Notes: generated from the letters alone by a model not told the origin. Shown: positions 9,504 through 20,117, counted from the stretch's first letter. The stretch is 64,000 nt of DNA from a bacterium (GCA_002686445.1 NZCO01000007.1:19672-83671); one strand, 5' to 3'. Numbers and translations are program-made.

Positions 9504-9513
9504 GCCGTTTTTT
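9477..9513. terminator. Intrinsic terminator, probably bidirectional
   Basis: AACGGCTCA (9483-9491) and TGAGCCGTT (9501-9509) form a perfect 9-bp stem with a 9-base loop. T's follow to 9513 for the plus-strand transcript, and a short A-rich run precedes it for the convergent gene at 9528. The stop codon of the plus gene is inside the stem. The same 9-bp stem recurs at 44629-44656. Confidence 0.85.
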
Positions 9514-9527
9514 GGATACTAAGGCTC

Positions 9528-10499
9528 CTATTTCCTAAAGTTTGGGAGGTACCAGTCCTGGTACCAGCTGACGAATTTCTTTACTCCTTCCTCAATGGAA
9601 GTCGTGGGTTTGTAACCAAGGCGCTCCTTAGCCTTACTGATGTCTGCCAGTGTCTGGGGGACGTCGCCAGGGGGCAGCGGCACATCTGTGATAGTCGCCT
9701 TTTTATCCAGTGCCGCTTCAATAGCCTTTATGAAACGAGGCAGCGGGACAGCATCCTGATTACCTAGGTTATATATTTCGTAGCCTGCAGGCGGATTGTC
9801 GATTGCGCCCAGAAGGCCTTGGACGATGTCATCAATAAACGTAAAGTCACGTTTGGTTTCGGAGCCACGCATCTCAATTGTGCGACCCTCTTCGATCGCT
9901 TCAGTAAATTTAAATAGTGCCATCTCGGGACGACCCCATGGGCCATAGACGGTGAAGAAGCGCACTGCGGAAATAGGGAGGTCATACAGGTAATTCCAGG
10001 TGGCGCAGAGCGCTTCGCCGGCCACCTTGGTGGCTGCGTACGGTGAAATTGGTTTTGACACGTCATCGGTCTCCGATAGTGGCATTTCTTCCCGGCCACC
10101 ATACACGGATGAGCTTGAAGCGAAAACAAAGTTTTTCACATTATGCTTACGCGCTTCTTCAAGCATTACAATCGTCCCGTTAATGTTTGCGTTGCTATAG
10201 GTTAGTGGCTCGTCGATGCTGCGTTGGACAGCAGCCCAGGCTGCGAGATGCACAACCGCATCGAATTTATGGTTAGCAAATACCTTGGCCATAGCTTCAG
10301 CATCCGAGACATCCTCGCGGATAAGCACATCCGTTGGGAAGTCTGGAAGCAGCTCTGATACTCGAGCTTCCTTTAGCTTTGGATCGTAGCGGTTGTTAAA
10401 ATCATCGACTATAACAACCTCATCGCCTCGGGCGAGTAGTTCTTTTACGAGGTGCGCTCCAATAAAGCCCGCACCGCCTGTTACGAGTATCTTACTCAT
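9528..10499 (-). CDS. NAD-dependent epimerase, UDP-glucuronate 4-epimerase type
   Basis: A 323-residue short-chain dehydrogenase-type epimerase. The NAD-binding motif GGAGFIG is at residues 8-14 and the catalytic Tyr154 and Lys158 are in the stretch SPYAATK. RFFTVYGPWGRPEMALFKF and the later KRDFTFIDD are hallmarks of UDP-glucuronate 4-epimerases, which convert UDP-GlcA to UDP-GalA. ATG at 10499 was chosen because it overlaps the stop of the upstream gene by eight bases and begins the Rossmann strand directly (MSKILVTGG); a start at 10526 would add nine unlikely residues. The product would supply galacturonate to the surface glycan. Confidence 0.88.
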   Translation of the reverse strand: MSKILVTGGAGFIGAHLVKELLARGDEVVIVDDFNNRYDPKLKEARVSELLPDFPTDVLIREDVSDAEAMAKVFANHKFDAVVHLAAWAAVQRSIDEPLTYSNANINGTIVMLEEARKHNVKNFVFASSSSVYGGREEMPLSETDDVSKPISPYAATKVAGEALCATWNYLYDLPISAVRFFTVYGPWGRPEMALFKFTEAIEEGRTIEMRGSETKRDFTFIDDIVQGLLGAIDNPPAGYEIYNLGNQDAVPLPRFIKAIEAALDKKATITDVPLPPGDVPQTLADISKAKERLGYKPTTSIEEGVKKFVSWYQDWYLPNFRK

Positions 10500-10821
10500 G
10501 CCGTAAGAGTATAGCAGCTGTACCAATTGTCGCTAGTATACCCCATATACCCACTGACAGACCTAATTGGACCGCTGTCGGGACTGCGTCGGGCCACGGT
10601 ATAGGCAGCCAAAATGCCAGCGCGATCAGGATCACTAAGCCCGCTGGCACAACGAAATCAGGCAACTTACGAGCAACACTCAACCAGACCAGGATGGTGC
10701 CGACTATACTTGCCCAAAAAGTCACAGATAGGGGAATTGGAGCCAGCACGCTTGCGGCGGCCACTAACAACAGCCAGCTACTGGCAGTTACCATGAACTG
10801 ACGTACCTTATCGGAGATCAT
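10492..10821 (-). CDS. Small polytopic membrane protein of unknown function
   Basis: A 109-residue protein made almost entirely of four hydrophobic helices. It does not match a family I recognise. Its start overlaps the stop of the upstream GT-C-like gene by 14 bases and its stop overlaps the start of the epimerase gene by eight bases, so the three genes are translationally coupled. This placement suggests it serves the same membrane glycan step, for example as a partner of the GT-C-like protein. Confidence 0.7.
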   Translation of the reverse strand: MISDKVRQFMVTASSWLLLVAAASVLAPIPLSVTFWASIVGTILVWLSVARKLPDFVVPAGLVILIALAFWLPIPWPDAVPTAVQLGLSVGIWGILATIGTAAILLRHE

Positions 10822-12217
10822 AGATGGTTACCTTGCCGTCTTCGTACAGTGGATGATGTTGTGTTGCGAAGTTCGAACTTACCGGCTCGCGTCTGCCGAA
10901 GAAGATGACAGCGTCTGCTTCCAGCTCCTTCGCTGCTGTCCGAAGCGCCGCGTCCGTAGCATGAAATACCGCCTCGCCTTCACCAATCGCTTCCCAGGTA
11001 TGGTGGCTCAAGACCGGGATCCACTCACTGTGCCGGTTCACGGATGTTGAGACTATGTGCCCGGCTGGTAAGTTAGCGTGCAGCCAGGAGATGGCGGCTA
11101 GCTCATCGTCGTGTACTCGAGAATACTGGCTTGGCGATTCGTACACGTTATAGACGACTGAAGCCTCTTGCCATAACCCGACTCCCGCAGTGCCAAACAG
11201 GATAACTATAAAGACGGCCCGCATGAGGGTATTTGGAAAGACTCGGCGGCTAACTGCACTGAGACCAATTGCGCCGAAGGCTACTATCGTGAGCAATAGA
11301 TAGGGCTCAAAGCGGAAGGCGAAGAGATTGATACCGAGGAGTGTATTAAAACTGGTTAGTATCGAGACAATCCCCAGGGCAATCAGGAATAGGGTACCGA
11401 AACGGTTACGCCTGCGTTGTAACCAACTGAAGACTAAACCGATCGGCGCCAGCAAAACCAGCGGGCCGACCGGGCTTTTCAGATATTCCGCGAACGCAAC
11501 ACCTCTCTCCTCGGGCACGAAGTTGCCCACGGCAATATTGCTCAGGCTGGTTATCAGTCCTACGCCAACTATCATCACCAAGAAGAGTGTCAAGGCATGA
11601 AAAGTCTTACGTTTGGTTTTGCTAAGTCTGCGATACATAACCGCCACGGAAATAGCGACTAGCGTTATAAGTAGTCCGAGGAACAGGGCTGTCATAGGGT
11701 GCAGCACGGCTGCAATCAGGGTGAGAACAATAGCGACGATAGAGCGACCAGAACTCCAGCGCTCTAGTGCCAGCAACAAGAACGGCAAGCTAAGTAGCTG
11801 CGCTAGCGTAGCGTCTTCATAATGTCCGCTGAGCATAGTGGTGAGTCCCCAGCCCGCCAGCGCGATAACGCCGGCTGTCCAACCGTATTGACGATAGACG
11901 AGCCAGCCTAAAGCGAGGCCGGTAGCTAGGTACGCCAGCGTCATAACCCAAACGAAGACTGAGGGCCAGTTGGGGTCAGTTAGATCAATAATGGCGAGCC
12001 CAGCAGTTACCACGGGATAATTAGAGTTTCGTGCCAGAGTTGTGATACTTGCAGCCAAACCCTGACTGGTTGCGTCTGAAACCTCTTGCGCGCGGTCAAT
12101 ATATCGGACCGCATCCCCTCCGATGGGAAATGTTGTCTGCAAGGGATATTGCAAAACGAGGGTGCCACAGAAAATAATTGCAGCAATTAGTGGCAGGGAC
12201 TTTAGAGATTTACGCAT
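10808..12217 (-). CDS. GT-C-like polytopic membrane protein
   Basis: The 469-residue protein has about 11 membrane helices. The first outer loop includes FPIGGDAVRYIDRAQ, an acidic segment in the position where GT-C enzymes hold their catalytic Asp. The soluble C-terminus has AISWLHANLPAGHIVSTS, a motif often seen at the end of such proteins. ATG at 12217 (MRKSLKS) is preferred; the longer reading from 12286 runs through the intrinsic terminator of the upstream gene and is not credible. Substrate unknown. First gene of a coupled three-gene set with 10492 and 9528. Confidence 0.8.
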   Translation of the reverse strand: MRKSLKSLPLIAAIIFCGTLVLQYPLQTTFPIGGDAVRYIDRAQEVSDATSQGLAASITTLARNSNYPVVTAGLAIIDLTDPNWPSVFVWVMTLAYLATGLALGWLVYRQYGWTAGVIALAGWGLTTMLSGHYEDATLAQLLSLPFLLLALERWSSGRSIVAIVLTLIAAVLHPMTALFLGLLITLVAISVAVMYRRLSKTKRKTFHALTLFLVMIVGVGLITSLSNIAVGNFVPEERGVAFAEYLKSPVGPLVLLAPIGLVFSWLQRRRNRFGTLFLIALGIVSILTSFNTLLGINLFAFRFEPYLLLTIVAFGAIGLSAVSRRVFPNTLMRAVFIVILFGTAGVGLWQEASVVYNVYESPSQYSRVHDDELAAISWLHANLPAGHIVSTSVNRHSEWIPVLSHHTWEAIGEGEAVFHATDAALRTAAKELEADAVIFFGRREPVSSNFATQHHPLYEDGKVTIYDLR

Positions 12218-12270
12218 GGCCGAGTGTTTGGTTACTAGTGTACTACGTCCCGAGTCTCGTTTCAGAGCAC

Positions 12271-12300
12271 AAAAAAACCCTCTCACACGAGAGGGCTTTC
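12271..12300 (-). terminator. Intrinsic terminator after the gene at 12319
   Basis: CCCTCTC (12278-12284) and GAGAGGG (12289-12295) form a 7-bp stem with an ACAC loop. Seven A's at 12271-12277 become a T-run on the minus strand. It ends the transcript of the methyltransferase-like gene and separates it from the GT-C-like gene starting at 12217. Confidence 0.85.
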
Positions 12301-12318
12301 CTCATTGCTGCCCTCGAA

Positions 12319-12906
12319 TTAGTCGCCGCGGCGACCCTCTTTAACAAGAATCAGGCGATCATTGCTGACATAGCTGGCTGTCAGCTTGTGAGAAGAAAAG
12401 ACTTTCTCAAGCTTCTGTCGAGTGATACCCGACCAATCCTCCTGCGGTTTTTTCTTGGTACCAAAGAGCCTGACATCGTCAATAATGATCAGGTCTGCGT
12501 AGGGGCGTTTGGCAATAGCAGTAAGTTCCCCGTACAGCGGTATGTCTCGTCCCGCGGTGTACCCAGATGAGCAGTGCGCGTCGAGGAAGAACACAGCCGG
12601 CTCGGTAGTCCGCGCAGCAATTTTTGGCAATATTCTCGCGGAATCTCCGAAGCGGAATCGAATGCCTTGTCCGAATAACTTAAAACGAGCATAGACGTAG
12701 AATAGAGGTGATAGCTCTATTGTGTGGCGGACAGAAAAGAGCGATCGCATATTCTTGATAGTTCTTCCCAGCTCAGTACCGGACTCTATGAAAACGCGGA
12801 TCGAACTATACTGAGGGTGCGCTGCAAGAATTTCTCCAACTTCTTGGGTAGTAAGTGGGCCGGCCATAGCTACGGGCGAACGTAATTTAATATCATATGG
12901 AGTCAC
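12319..12906 (-). CDS. Methyltransferase-like Rossmann protein
   Basis: A 195-residue protein. An early loop FIESGTELGRTI and the following strand HTIELSP look like SAM-binding motifs I and II. FGDSARILPKI and AVFFLDAHCSSGYTAG resemble the motif region of the small class I methyltransferases found in glycan clusters, in which an acidic residue and a His bind a metal. It may methylate a sugar, but catalysis is not proved. The listed start is a GTG; an ATG at 12867 (MAGPLTTQ) is an alternative. It stands alone with its own terminator. Confidence 0.65.
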   Translation of the reverse strand: MTPYDIKLRSPVAMAGPLTTQEVGEILAAHPQYSSIRVFIESGTELGRTIKNMRSLFSVRHTIELSPLFYVYARFKLFGQGIRFRFGDSARILPKIAARTTEPAVFFLDAHCSSGYTAGRDIPLYGELTAIAKRPYADLIIIDDVRLFGTKKKPQEDWSGITRQKLEKVFSSHKLTASYVSNDRLILVKEGRRGD

Positions 12907-12988
12907 GAATAGTTATCACAATATAGTACGCGCAATCAGCCTATATAAGGAAGTATCGCGCGCGCAGCCTGAGGGGCTTGTCTAGAAC

Positions 12989-14056
12989 CTACTTAGTGAC
13001 CTTTTCTAGGTATTCAACCCAGCGGACAGCGCTATGGCCTCGAAAAACGTCAGCGCGTCCTCGGTGACCCATTTCTTCGAGTAACGGCCAATTAACCAGT
13101 CCATCCACAAGGAATCGTTCAATACTAGCTACGATATCCTCGGGTGAGCTCGCCGAACTTAGATAGCCCGTCTCGCCACGACGCACGTACGAGGCAGCAC
13201 CAGCGTCCTCACTGACGATCACCGGCAGACCGGCAGCCATTGCTTCGACAACCGCATAGCCTAAGGGCTCGTGGCGTGCAGGCAATATAAAGAGGTGGGA
13301 TGTTGCATAGAGTGCTGCCATGTCTTCATAGCCAACGTCAGCAATGATTTGAATACTGTCTCGTAGCTGAAGTGAGTCAACAAGCTGCTGGGCCAACTCG
13401 TATTCGCGTTTACTTGTCGGGTGCGAAGTCTGATTCGCGATGATGGTGAGCTGGAGTTGGAGTTTGGGATATTTGTTCTTCAGCAGGCCTATCGCCTGAA
13501 GCAGCGTCGGTAGTTGTTTACGCGGTTGCCACTTGCCGACGGTCAGCACCCGCAAGGTCTCCTGCGGAGGAAACGCAGCCAGCTCAAACCGGGCCGCATC
13601 AATAGCTGCTGGAAGATAGGATATGCGGCGTATGCGCGGTTTTAGGTGTTGATAGCTTGGTGAGGTGACGCAGATAACATCAGCTCGCAGAACGTTTAGC
13701 CAGGTGATCATCAGCTGCCACAACACGCGATAGCCTGGAAATGATCGGTGGCTGATGCGCTGCACGATTACAACCGGTCGATAGCCCAGTATCGGCGCGA
13801 ACAACAAAGGGAGAATATTTAGCGGATTGTTGATGTGCTTAAGTACGACAACATCTGCACCCTTGAGCAACGACCACAGTGACCGGGGCTGGTACATGAA
13901 GGCTGGCCGACCCCACATGAGGGGTGCTCGATTACTTATGCCCGGTATCAGTTTGCTAATTCGGTGGGATAAGAACTCGACATCGTTACCCTGAGCCAGG
14001 GCACGATACGTGTCGAGCATGTTGTTGTGGTATTGGTGGAGTATCTTGATTTTCAT
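12989..14056 (-). CDS. Glycosyltransferase family 4 (GT-B)
   Basis: A 355-residue retaining GT-B enzyme. The N-terminal domain begins MKIKILHQYH. The C-terminal domain starts near LRVLTVGKWQPRKQL and carries the EX7E motif in EPLGYAVVEAMAAGLPV, which binds the nucleotide-sugar donor. ATG at 14056 gives the normal domain start. An ATG at 14080 has TATATC six bases upstream and cannot be ruled out. Donor and acceptor are unknown. It diverges from the ABC exporter at 14151. Confidence 0.88.
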   Translation of the reverse strand: MKIKILHQYHNNMLDTYRALAQGNDVEFLSHRISKLIPGISNRAPLMWGRPAFMYQPRSLWSLLKGADVVVLKHINNPLNILPLLFAPILGYRPVVIVQRISHRSFPGYRVLWQLMITWLNVLRADVICVTSPSYQHLKPRIRRISYLPAAIDAARFELAAFPPQETLRVLTVGKWQPRKQLPTLLQAIGLLKNKYPKLQLQLTIIANQTSHPTSKREYELAQQLVDSLQLRDSIQIIADVGYEDMAALYATSHLFILPARHEPLGYAVVEAMAAGLPVIVSEDAGAASYVRRGETGYLSSASSPEDIVASIERFLVDGLVNWPLLEEMGHRGRADVFRGHSAVRWVEYLEKVTK

Positions 14057-14150
14057 GCTATTTACTAGGAACGGCGGCATTTAAGCGATATAGCCGCCAT
14101 AAAACATACTACGAGTCTAGCACCTGCCGAAGAGTCGAGGATAGGGTAGG

Positions 14151-16019
14151 ATGGTGGGTATGACAAAATACAGCTATTTTGATCGCCTGGCACGAGCGCG
14201 AGAAGACATCAAACAAAAACGAATACTACTGCGAAAGCTCACTGGAGTGATGCATGTGCAGCCGCACCAAATTGTCATCGTGGTTGCATTTTCGGTGTTG
14301 GTGGCGGCGCTCGATGCGGTTGGTTTGGGTTTGCTTGTACCGCTGGCGGAAGGAGTGGTAGCCGGTGATTTCACGGCCACAGATCTTCCAATCGGGCTCG
14401 ATCAAATCGTGACGAGTTCGCTCAAGGCTCTGGAAGTTGCACCAACCGCGGCGGTAATGTTTGCGGCCATAGCAGCAGTCATCTTTGTTGTAAACCTTCT
14501 CGGCATTGTGACGGGGTTTTTGAATGTCGTTTATGGCCAGTACTTGCAGGGGAAATATCAGTATCATCTCAATACGTTTGTATACAGCCGTTACTTCTCG
14601 TTTGGCAAAGCGTATTTTGACAGAACAAGCCAGGGAACAATTAAGAAAGTTCTCGAATATACGAATCAGATAGTACGGGTGATACGGGCCTTACAAGTCA
14701 ACTTAGGGAATTTCACACGGCTACTCGCATATATGGTGGTGATGTTTTGGTTGTCTTGGCAGTTGATGTTACTGGTGCTCCTGGTTGGTCCCCTTCTTTA
14801 CATTATTTCACGGTTTGTCATGAGACGGGTCAATGCACTATGGACCCAGGCGAAGGACATTACGCTCGCACTCGGACAGGAGTCATTCAACATGCTCTCA
14901 GCTTTGCCGTTGGTGTGGAGCTACTCGCGCGAGAAGCAAGCGAAGAAAAAGTACGGAGCTATGAATGAGAACTTTCGTAAAGTTCAACTTCGGGCTCAGA
15001 TGTTTGGCGCCTTTACGGTAACAATTCCAACCCTTATGACGCTGGTTACTATGCTGGTGGTGGTGTCGTATATCACCTGGACTATGCAGCGGGGAGGAGC
15101 GATTGACTTAACTCGCATGGTCATCTTTTTGTATGTAGCGTCTCGAACAGTGCCGCTGTTTAAGGTGTTTAACACAGCGTGGGTTGTGATATCTGAGATC
15201 ACGCCTCCCATACAGGAGGTTCTGCGGCTGTTTGGCGATAAGAAGAAATATATGGTCGCCGGAGGTTCTGTGCAATTTGCAGGGCTACAAGAGCATATAG
15301 AGTTCAGGGATCTGACGTATGCCTATGAGGGCCGCTCAGAAATTCTACAGCGGGTTAGTTTCCGCATCCCTAAGGGACAGCTTACGGCGCTGGTCGGACC
15401 GTCCGGCGGTGGGAAATCAACAATTATTAGCCTGTTGATGCGATTCTATGACTGCCCGCCGGGCACCGTATTTGTTGATGGCGCTGATATCAGAACGTTT
15501 ACGCTGGCCTCGCTCAGGCATCAGATGGCTACTGTGGACCAAGAGCCCATACTACTGCACGATAGTTTACGAAACAATATTACGTATGGGCATGAAGAGG
15601 TGACACCTGAACTTGTCCACGATGTCGCGGTTAAGACTCATTTGGACGAACTAATTAAGCGACTGCCTCAGGGGCTGGATACGCTGATTGGGGATCGTGG
15701 GGTCCAACTGTCAGGCGGCGAAAAGCAGCGAGTCGCAATTGCACGGGCGATGCTGAAAGGCTCAGAGATATTACTACTTGATGAGGCAACCAGCGCTCTG
15801 GACTCAAAGACAGAACAAATTGTGCAGGAAGCGTTGGCGGAGGCCATCCAAGGTCGAACCGCATTGGTGATTGCTCATCGGCTTTCAACCATTCGTGGCG
15901 CTGACAACATAATATACGTGGACGATGGAAAGGTTGTCGAACAGGGCACAATGACCGAGCTCATCGACAAGGGCGGCGCATTTGCTCGACAATGGGAAGC
16001 GCAAGCGGCGAACGCCTAG
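14151..16019 (+). CDS. ABC exporter, fused permease and ATPase (MsbA-like)
   Basis: The 622-residue protein has a six-helix transmembrane domain (residues about 40-350) followed by an ATPase domain. Walker A is GPSGGGKST at residues 416-424, the signature LSGGEKQR begins at 520, and Walker B with LLLDEATSALD follows. The architecture is that of homodimeric lipid or lipid-linked oligosaccharide exporters. In this locus the cargo is probably a glycolipid or a lipid-linked glycan. Start may be the ATG at 14151 or at 14160; AGGG-type bases lie just upstream. It is flanked by the GT4 on the opposite strand and by the fcl run. Confidence 0.92.
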   Translation: MVGMTKYSYFDRLARAREDIKQKRILLRKLTGVMHVQPHQIVIVVAFSVLVAALDAVGLGLLVPLAEGVVAGDFTATDLPIGLDQIVTSSLKALEVAPTAAVMFAAIAAVIFVVNLLGIVTGFLNVVYGQYLQGKYQYHLNTFVYSRYFSFGKAYFDRTSQGTIKKVLEYTNQIVRVIRALQVNLGNFTRLLAYMVVMFWLSWQLMLLVLLVGPLLYIISRFVMRRVNALWTQAKDITLALGQESFNMLSALPLVWSYSREKQAKKKYGAMNENFRKVQLRAQMFGAFTVTIPTLMTLVTMLVVVSYITWTMQRGGAIDLTRMVIFLYVASRTVPLFKVFNTAWVVISEITPPIQEVLRLFGDKKKYMVAGGSVQFAGLQEHIEFRDLTYAYEGRSEILQRVSFRIPKGQLTALVGPSGGGKSTIISLLMRFYDCPPGTVFVDGADIRTFTLASLRHQMATVDQEPILLHDSLRNNITYGHEEVTPELVHDVAVKTHLDELIKRLPQGLDTLIGDRGVQLSGGEKQRVAIARAMLKGSEILLLDEATSALDSKTEQIVQEALAEAIQGRTALVIAHRLSTIRGADNIIYVDDGKVVEQGTMTELIDKGGAFARQWEAQAANA

Positions 16020-16032
16020 GTCTGACGAGTAG

Positions 16033-17067
<1,035 letters not shown>

Positions 17068-17068
17068 T

Positions 17069-18031
17069 ATGGAGAGCACTGATACGCGACAGCGAGAACT
17101 TGAGGTGGTAGAGGTAGAAAGTAGCAGCCGAGCGGATGATTGGCTGAGTAAGGCTGCGTATGATGAGACGATTTCTACGTATTCTTCCCAGCGAGGTGAA
17201 GATCGCATACTACAGAAATTATTTGAGGTCATTGGCACGGCCAATCAGTGGTGCGTTGAGTTTGGTGCAACGGACGGGAAGCATATGAGCAATACATGGT
17301 ACTGGATTACTCAACGCAACTGGCACAGCGTACAAATTGAAGCATCGCGGGATCGCAACTTAGGTTTACGGGATCGGAATCGCTGGAGTTTCGAGGCGTT
17401 GCAGGCGCGATATGCGGACAATGATCGCGTCACGTGCCTAAACGAGTGGATTGATACGACTGGCGATAAAAGGTTAGACGCACTATTAGACAAGACGGAA
17501 CTCCCGCGTGAATTTGATCTACTTTCGATTGATATTGATAGTACTGAGTATGCTATTTGGGATTCGTTAGTGGACTATTCACCACGGGTAGTCGTAGTGG
17601 AGCACACGAAGACAATTCCGCTAAACGTATCATTCCACTCTAATCGTGGGTCTAGCCTGCGGGCGCTGACTGAACTCGGAACGCTTAAGGGATACGAGCT
17701 AGTGGCGGTCAATGACTTGAATGGCGTCTTTGTCCGTAAGGACTTGTTTGGACAGCTTGGGATTTCAGACAACTCTCCGGAAAAGTTGTGGTCCGGCCAC
17801 GAACAGTATCTAACGTACCTCGAACAGAACGACGGATCGCTTGTGCTACACGGACCGAATAAGCTCAGATGGGTCCGTGGGGTAGATGGAACAATCACTG
17901 GCGAGCTCAAGAGCGGACATTGGACGCCGGTCGGCGCGGGGGCGTCCACCGTCACCGTCGATGCGTCAGCTAAGCAAAAAACGTATTTGAGTGGCTTAAT
18001 AAGACACGTATGGTGGACTCTAAAGAAATGA
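17069..18031 (+). CDS. FkbM-like methyltransferase with extra C-terminal segment
   Basis: The 320-residue protein has YSSQRGEDRILQKLF followed by CVEFGATDGKHMSNTW, a motif pair typical of an FkbM-related methyltransferase subgroup in which EFGATDG is the SAM-binding loop. DLLSIDIDSTEYAIW matches the later acidic motif. A C-terminal 90-residue tail has no clear family. It may O-methylate a sugar of the surface glycan. ATG at 17069 is used; a GTG at 17060 overlaps the fcl stop. The next gene starts in an ATGA overlap at 18028. Confidence 0.78.
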   Translation: MESTDTRQRELEVVEVESSSRADDWLSKAAYDETISTYSSQRGEDRILQKLFEVIGTANQWCVEFGATDGKHMSNTWYWITQRNWHSVQIEASRDRNLGLRDRNRWSFEALQARYADNDRVTCLNEWIDTTGDKRLDALLDKTELPREFDLLSIDIDSTEYAIWDSLVDYSPRVVVVEHTKTIPLNVSFHSNRGSSLRALTELGTLKGYELVAVNDLNGVFVRKDLFGQLGISDNSPEKLWSGHEQYLTYLEQNDGSLVLHGPNKLRWVRGVDGTITGELKSGHWTPVGAGASTVTVDASAKQKTYLSGLIRHVWWTLKK

Positions 18032-18948
18032 AGAAGCTAGTCGTATTTCAATCCCCAGCTCATCTGTATGAGGTAGTGCCTCCTTTTTACAAGGAGCTCA
18101 ACAAGATGCAGTACTTCGATAAGTTCTATCTAGCGACTGACCAGAAGGATACGTGGGGAATTGGCGATAATGTTGATGTGCTTAAGCTCGAGGAAGATCT
18201 AGGCTGGGAAGGAAATTTAGACCTGTTACTACAGCGAGTGCCAGAGGATTTGTTTGTCATGATGTGTGACGATCACGTAACAGTAGAGCAGACCGACGTT
18301 AATCTCGATCCATATTTCGATATCATGCTTCGTAATCCCGAAATAGGTCGGCTACAGCTATCACCGCCAAGTCTGAACTACTCTCGCTTCCTGGAAGCAC
18401 ATCATTTACCGATTGAAGTTCCGGACGATAGCAAAGAGTGGTATCCATACGACAGGCGCTACCGCTTTCATTTGAATTTTCAACCATCAATTTGGCGTAA
18501 GGATTTTTTGCGGCACGTGATTGAAGGTGGCGGAAACCGTAGTCAGCTAGAGATTCGGGCAAGTGAGAGAGCGCGGCAAAGTGATCAATACGTTTCTGGA
18601 TACATTGGCTGGCATGCGATCCGGTATCAGAATTTCTTGGCAAGCTGTCAGGTTCATCACATGGACCCCGATCACCACAAAAAAAAGAAAACTTCGCACT
18701 ATAAGGAAGACTTCGCTCGCTACGCAATGAGGCGCGGGATAAAACTAAAGTCGGACAAGCGGGTACACGTGCGCCGAGAGGAATATAGTGCCTCAGTGCC
18801 GATTGATTTTTACATTACGCACTACCATGATCAGGAACAGTACCGGCAGTTTGCATTGAAGCGAAAGCCACTAGCTCATATGATGTTCTGGTTGGGGAAA
18901 CGAGCGCGAGCGAAGGTAGCACCACGAATTAGCGTGTCGAGTCGATAA
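18028..18948 (+). CDS. Putative GT-A-like glycosyltransferase, unrecognised family
   Basis: The 306-residue protein begins MKKLVVFQSPAHLYEVVPPF. It has VMMCDDHVTVEQ near residue 80, a candidate DXD-type metal site, and a loop RFHLNFQPSIWRKDFL that resembles acceptor-side motifs of uncharacterised sugar transferases. The start is fixed by an ATGA overlap with the FkbM-like gene. The C-terminus is basic. I infer a glycosyltransferase from these features and the neighbours; the family is not certain. Confidence 0.6.
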   Translation: MKKLVVFQSPAHLYEVVPPFYKELNKMQYFDKFYLATDQKDTWGIGDNVDVLKLEEDLGWEGNLDLLLQRVPEDLFVMMCDDHVTVEQTDVNLDPYFDIMLRNPEIGRLQLSPPSLNYSRFLEAHHLPIEVPDDSKEWYPYDRRYRFHLNFQPSIWRKDFLRHVIEGGGNRSQLEIRASERARQSDQYVSGYIGWHAIRYQNFLASCQVHHMDPDHHKKKKTSHYKEDFARYAMRRGIKLKSDKRVHVRREEYSASVPIDFYITHYHDQEQYRQFALKRKPLAHMMFWLGKRARAKVAPRISVSSR

Positions 18949-18970
18949 TTTACTAAGAACTTATTTTCAT

Positions 18971-19192
18971 ATGACACAGGTAGAGATGCCAGGTATGAGC
19001 AATCCTGATGGAACTGAGCCAACTCGTTACCCGGTGTGGCAACTAACCGACGGCACTATTGTCGTGCAGAGCTTGTCTGACGCAGATCAACAGGCTATTA
19101 ATATGGGGTCTGTTCGCGCCAGTGATCGTAGCAAAAGTAGCATGATGAGGAAGGTACGGCATCGTGTGTTAAGCGTACTGGAGTCGCTTTAG
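18971..19192 (+). CDS. Small unknown protein
   Basis: A 73-residue ORF between the putative transferase and the kinase. The first half reads YPVWQLTDGTIVVQSLSD, the second half is basic (RKVRHRVLSVLESL) and may form an amphipathic helix. No family is recognised. It is in the same direction and spacing as its neighbours (22 and 40 bases), which favours a real gene, but nothing else supports it. Confidence 0.45.
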   Translation: MTQVEMPGMSNPDGTEPTRYPVWQLTDGTIVVQSLSDADQQAINMGSVRASDRSKSSMMRKVRHRVLSVLESL

Positions 19193-19232
19193 GGTATTCG
19201 CCCAGGGCAGTGTCTTTCGTTGAATAGAGCAT

Positions 19233-20117
19233 ATGTTTGTTCACCAAGGACATTCCGGATGCCGGCTTGAACTCTTAACAGCGGACGGGCAGTCTGTAGT
19301 GCGGAAATCTACTCAGAGCGTGAGCTACGGAACACGCCTGCGTCGACAGGCTGATAAGCAGGAAGCTTTTTCACACCAAACTAGACTATCCACCATCAGC
19401 GCCCCCCCTGTCCTGAGTATCGAAGATGGCAATGGAGGATTTAGTTTTGTAATGCCATTTGTGGCTGGGCTGGACGGCGTCACGTTCGTACAAAGGTCCT
19501 CCCGTGGCGAGATTAATGCCCTGATGCGCCAATTGCTCGCATTAGTTGATGACTATCTCGATCAATGCGACTGGCAGGCATTTCCGCGGGAGACTTTTGA
19601 GCAGAAACTCATTGATATTGGCGATAAGCTGAAAACTAACATGCTCCTGTCTAAGGGGCAGGCGCAAGGTGCGATGCGCGAAGTGCAGTCGGTGCTTGCT
19701 GCCCTGGCTTCAGATGAGAAGCTACCCGTCGGTCACTGCCATGGAGATTTAACATTGGCCAACATGCACACGCTGCTGATGGGAGACCAACTAGTACTGA
19801 TCGACTTTCTTGATAGCTTTGTGGAGACCCCTCTGCAAGATATGGTGAAGCTTCGGCAGGACACAAGGTATATGTGGTCTTCCCTATTATACCGAGGACA
19901 ACTGGACCGAGTGCGTCACACCATTACGATGCGATACATGGATGCTGCCCTCGACACCCATTTTCGGCAGCATAATTTTTATCGTAAATACTATCCAATC
20001 TTCCAACAAGTTAGCCTGCTGCGTGTGTTGAGTTATGCTACACGAGCTGATATCGTTCACCACATCTTGAACTGCTTGGAGCATAATTTTACTCACAGGA
20101 CTGAATATGAAAGATAA
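19233..20117 (+). CDS. APH-fold small-molecule kinase
   Basis: A 294-residue protein with the aminoglycoside/choline kinase fold. The catalytic loop GHCHGDLTLANMH has HGD at residues 170-172, with Asp172 as the likely catalytic base. The metal-binding DFLDS begins at Asp191. It overlaps the following nucleotidyltransferase-HAD gene by 11 bases, so the two products probably act together: kinase makes a phosphorylated small molecule or sugar-1-phosphate and the next enzyme activates it with a nucleotide. Compare LicA/LicC (choline) and AmgK/MurU (MurNAc). The substrate is unknown, and antibiotic resistance is unlikely in this context. Confidence 0.8.
   Translation: MFVHQGHSGCRLELLTADGQSVVRKSTQSVSYGTRLRRQADKQEAFSHQTRLSTISAPPVLSIEDGNGGFSFVMPFVAGLDGVTFVQRSSRGEINALMRQLLALVDDYLDQCDWQAFPRETFEQKLIDIGDKLKTNMLLSKGQAQGAMREVQSVLAALASDEKLPVGHCHGDLTLANMHTLLMGDQLVLIDFLDSFVETPLQDMVKLRQDTRYMWSSLLYRGQLDRVRHTITMRYMDAALDTHFRQHNFYRKYYPIFQQVSLLRVLSYATRADIVHHILNCLEHNFTHRTEYER

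Noticed and set aside
12217..12286. Longer N-terminus for the GT-C-like protein, starting at 12286
   Set aside because: It would translate the intrinsic terminator of the upstream gene; ATG at 12217 starts the first helix.
19233..20117. Antibiotic-resistance aminoglycoside kinase
   Set aside because: The APH fold is shared by many small-molecule kinases; the coupling to a nucleotidyltransferase-HAD gene points to a biosynthetic role.
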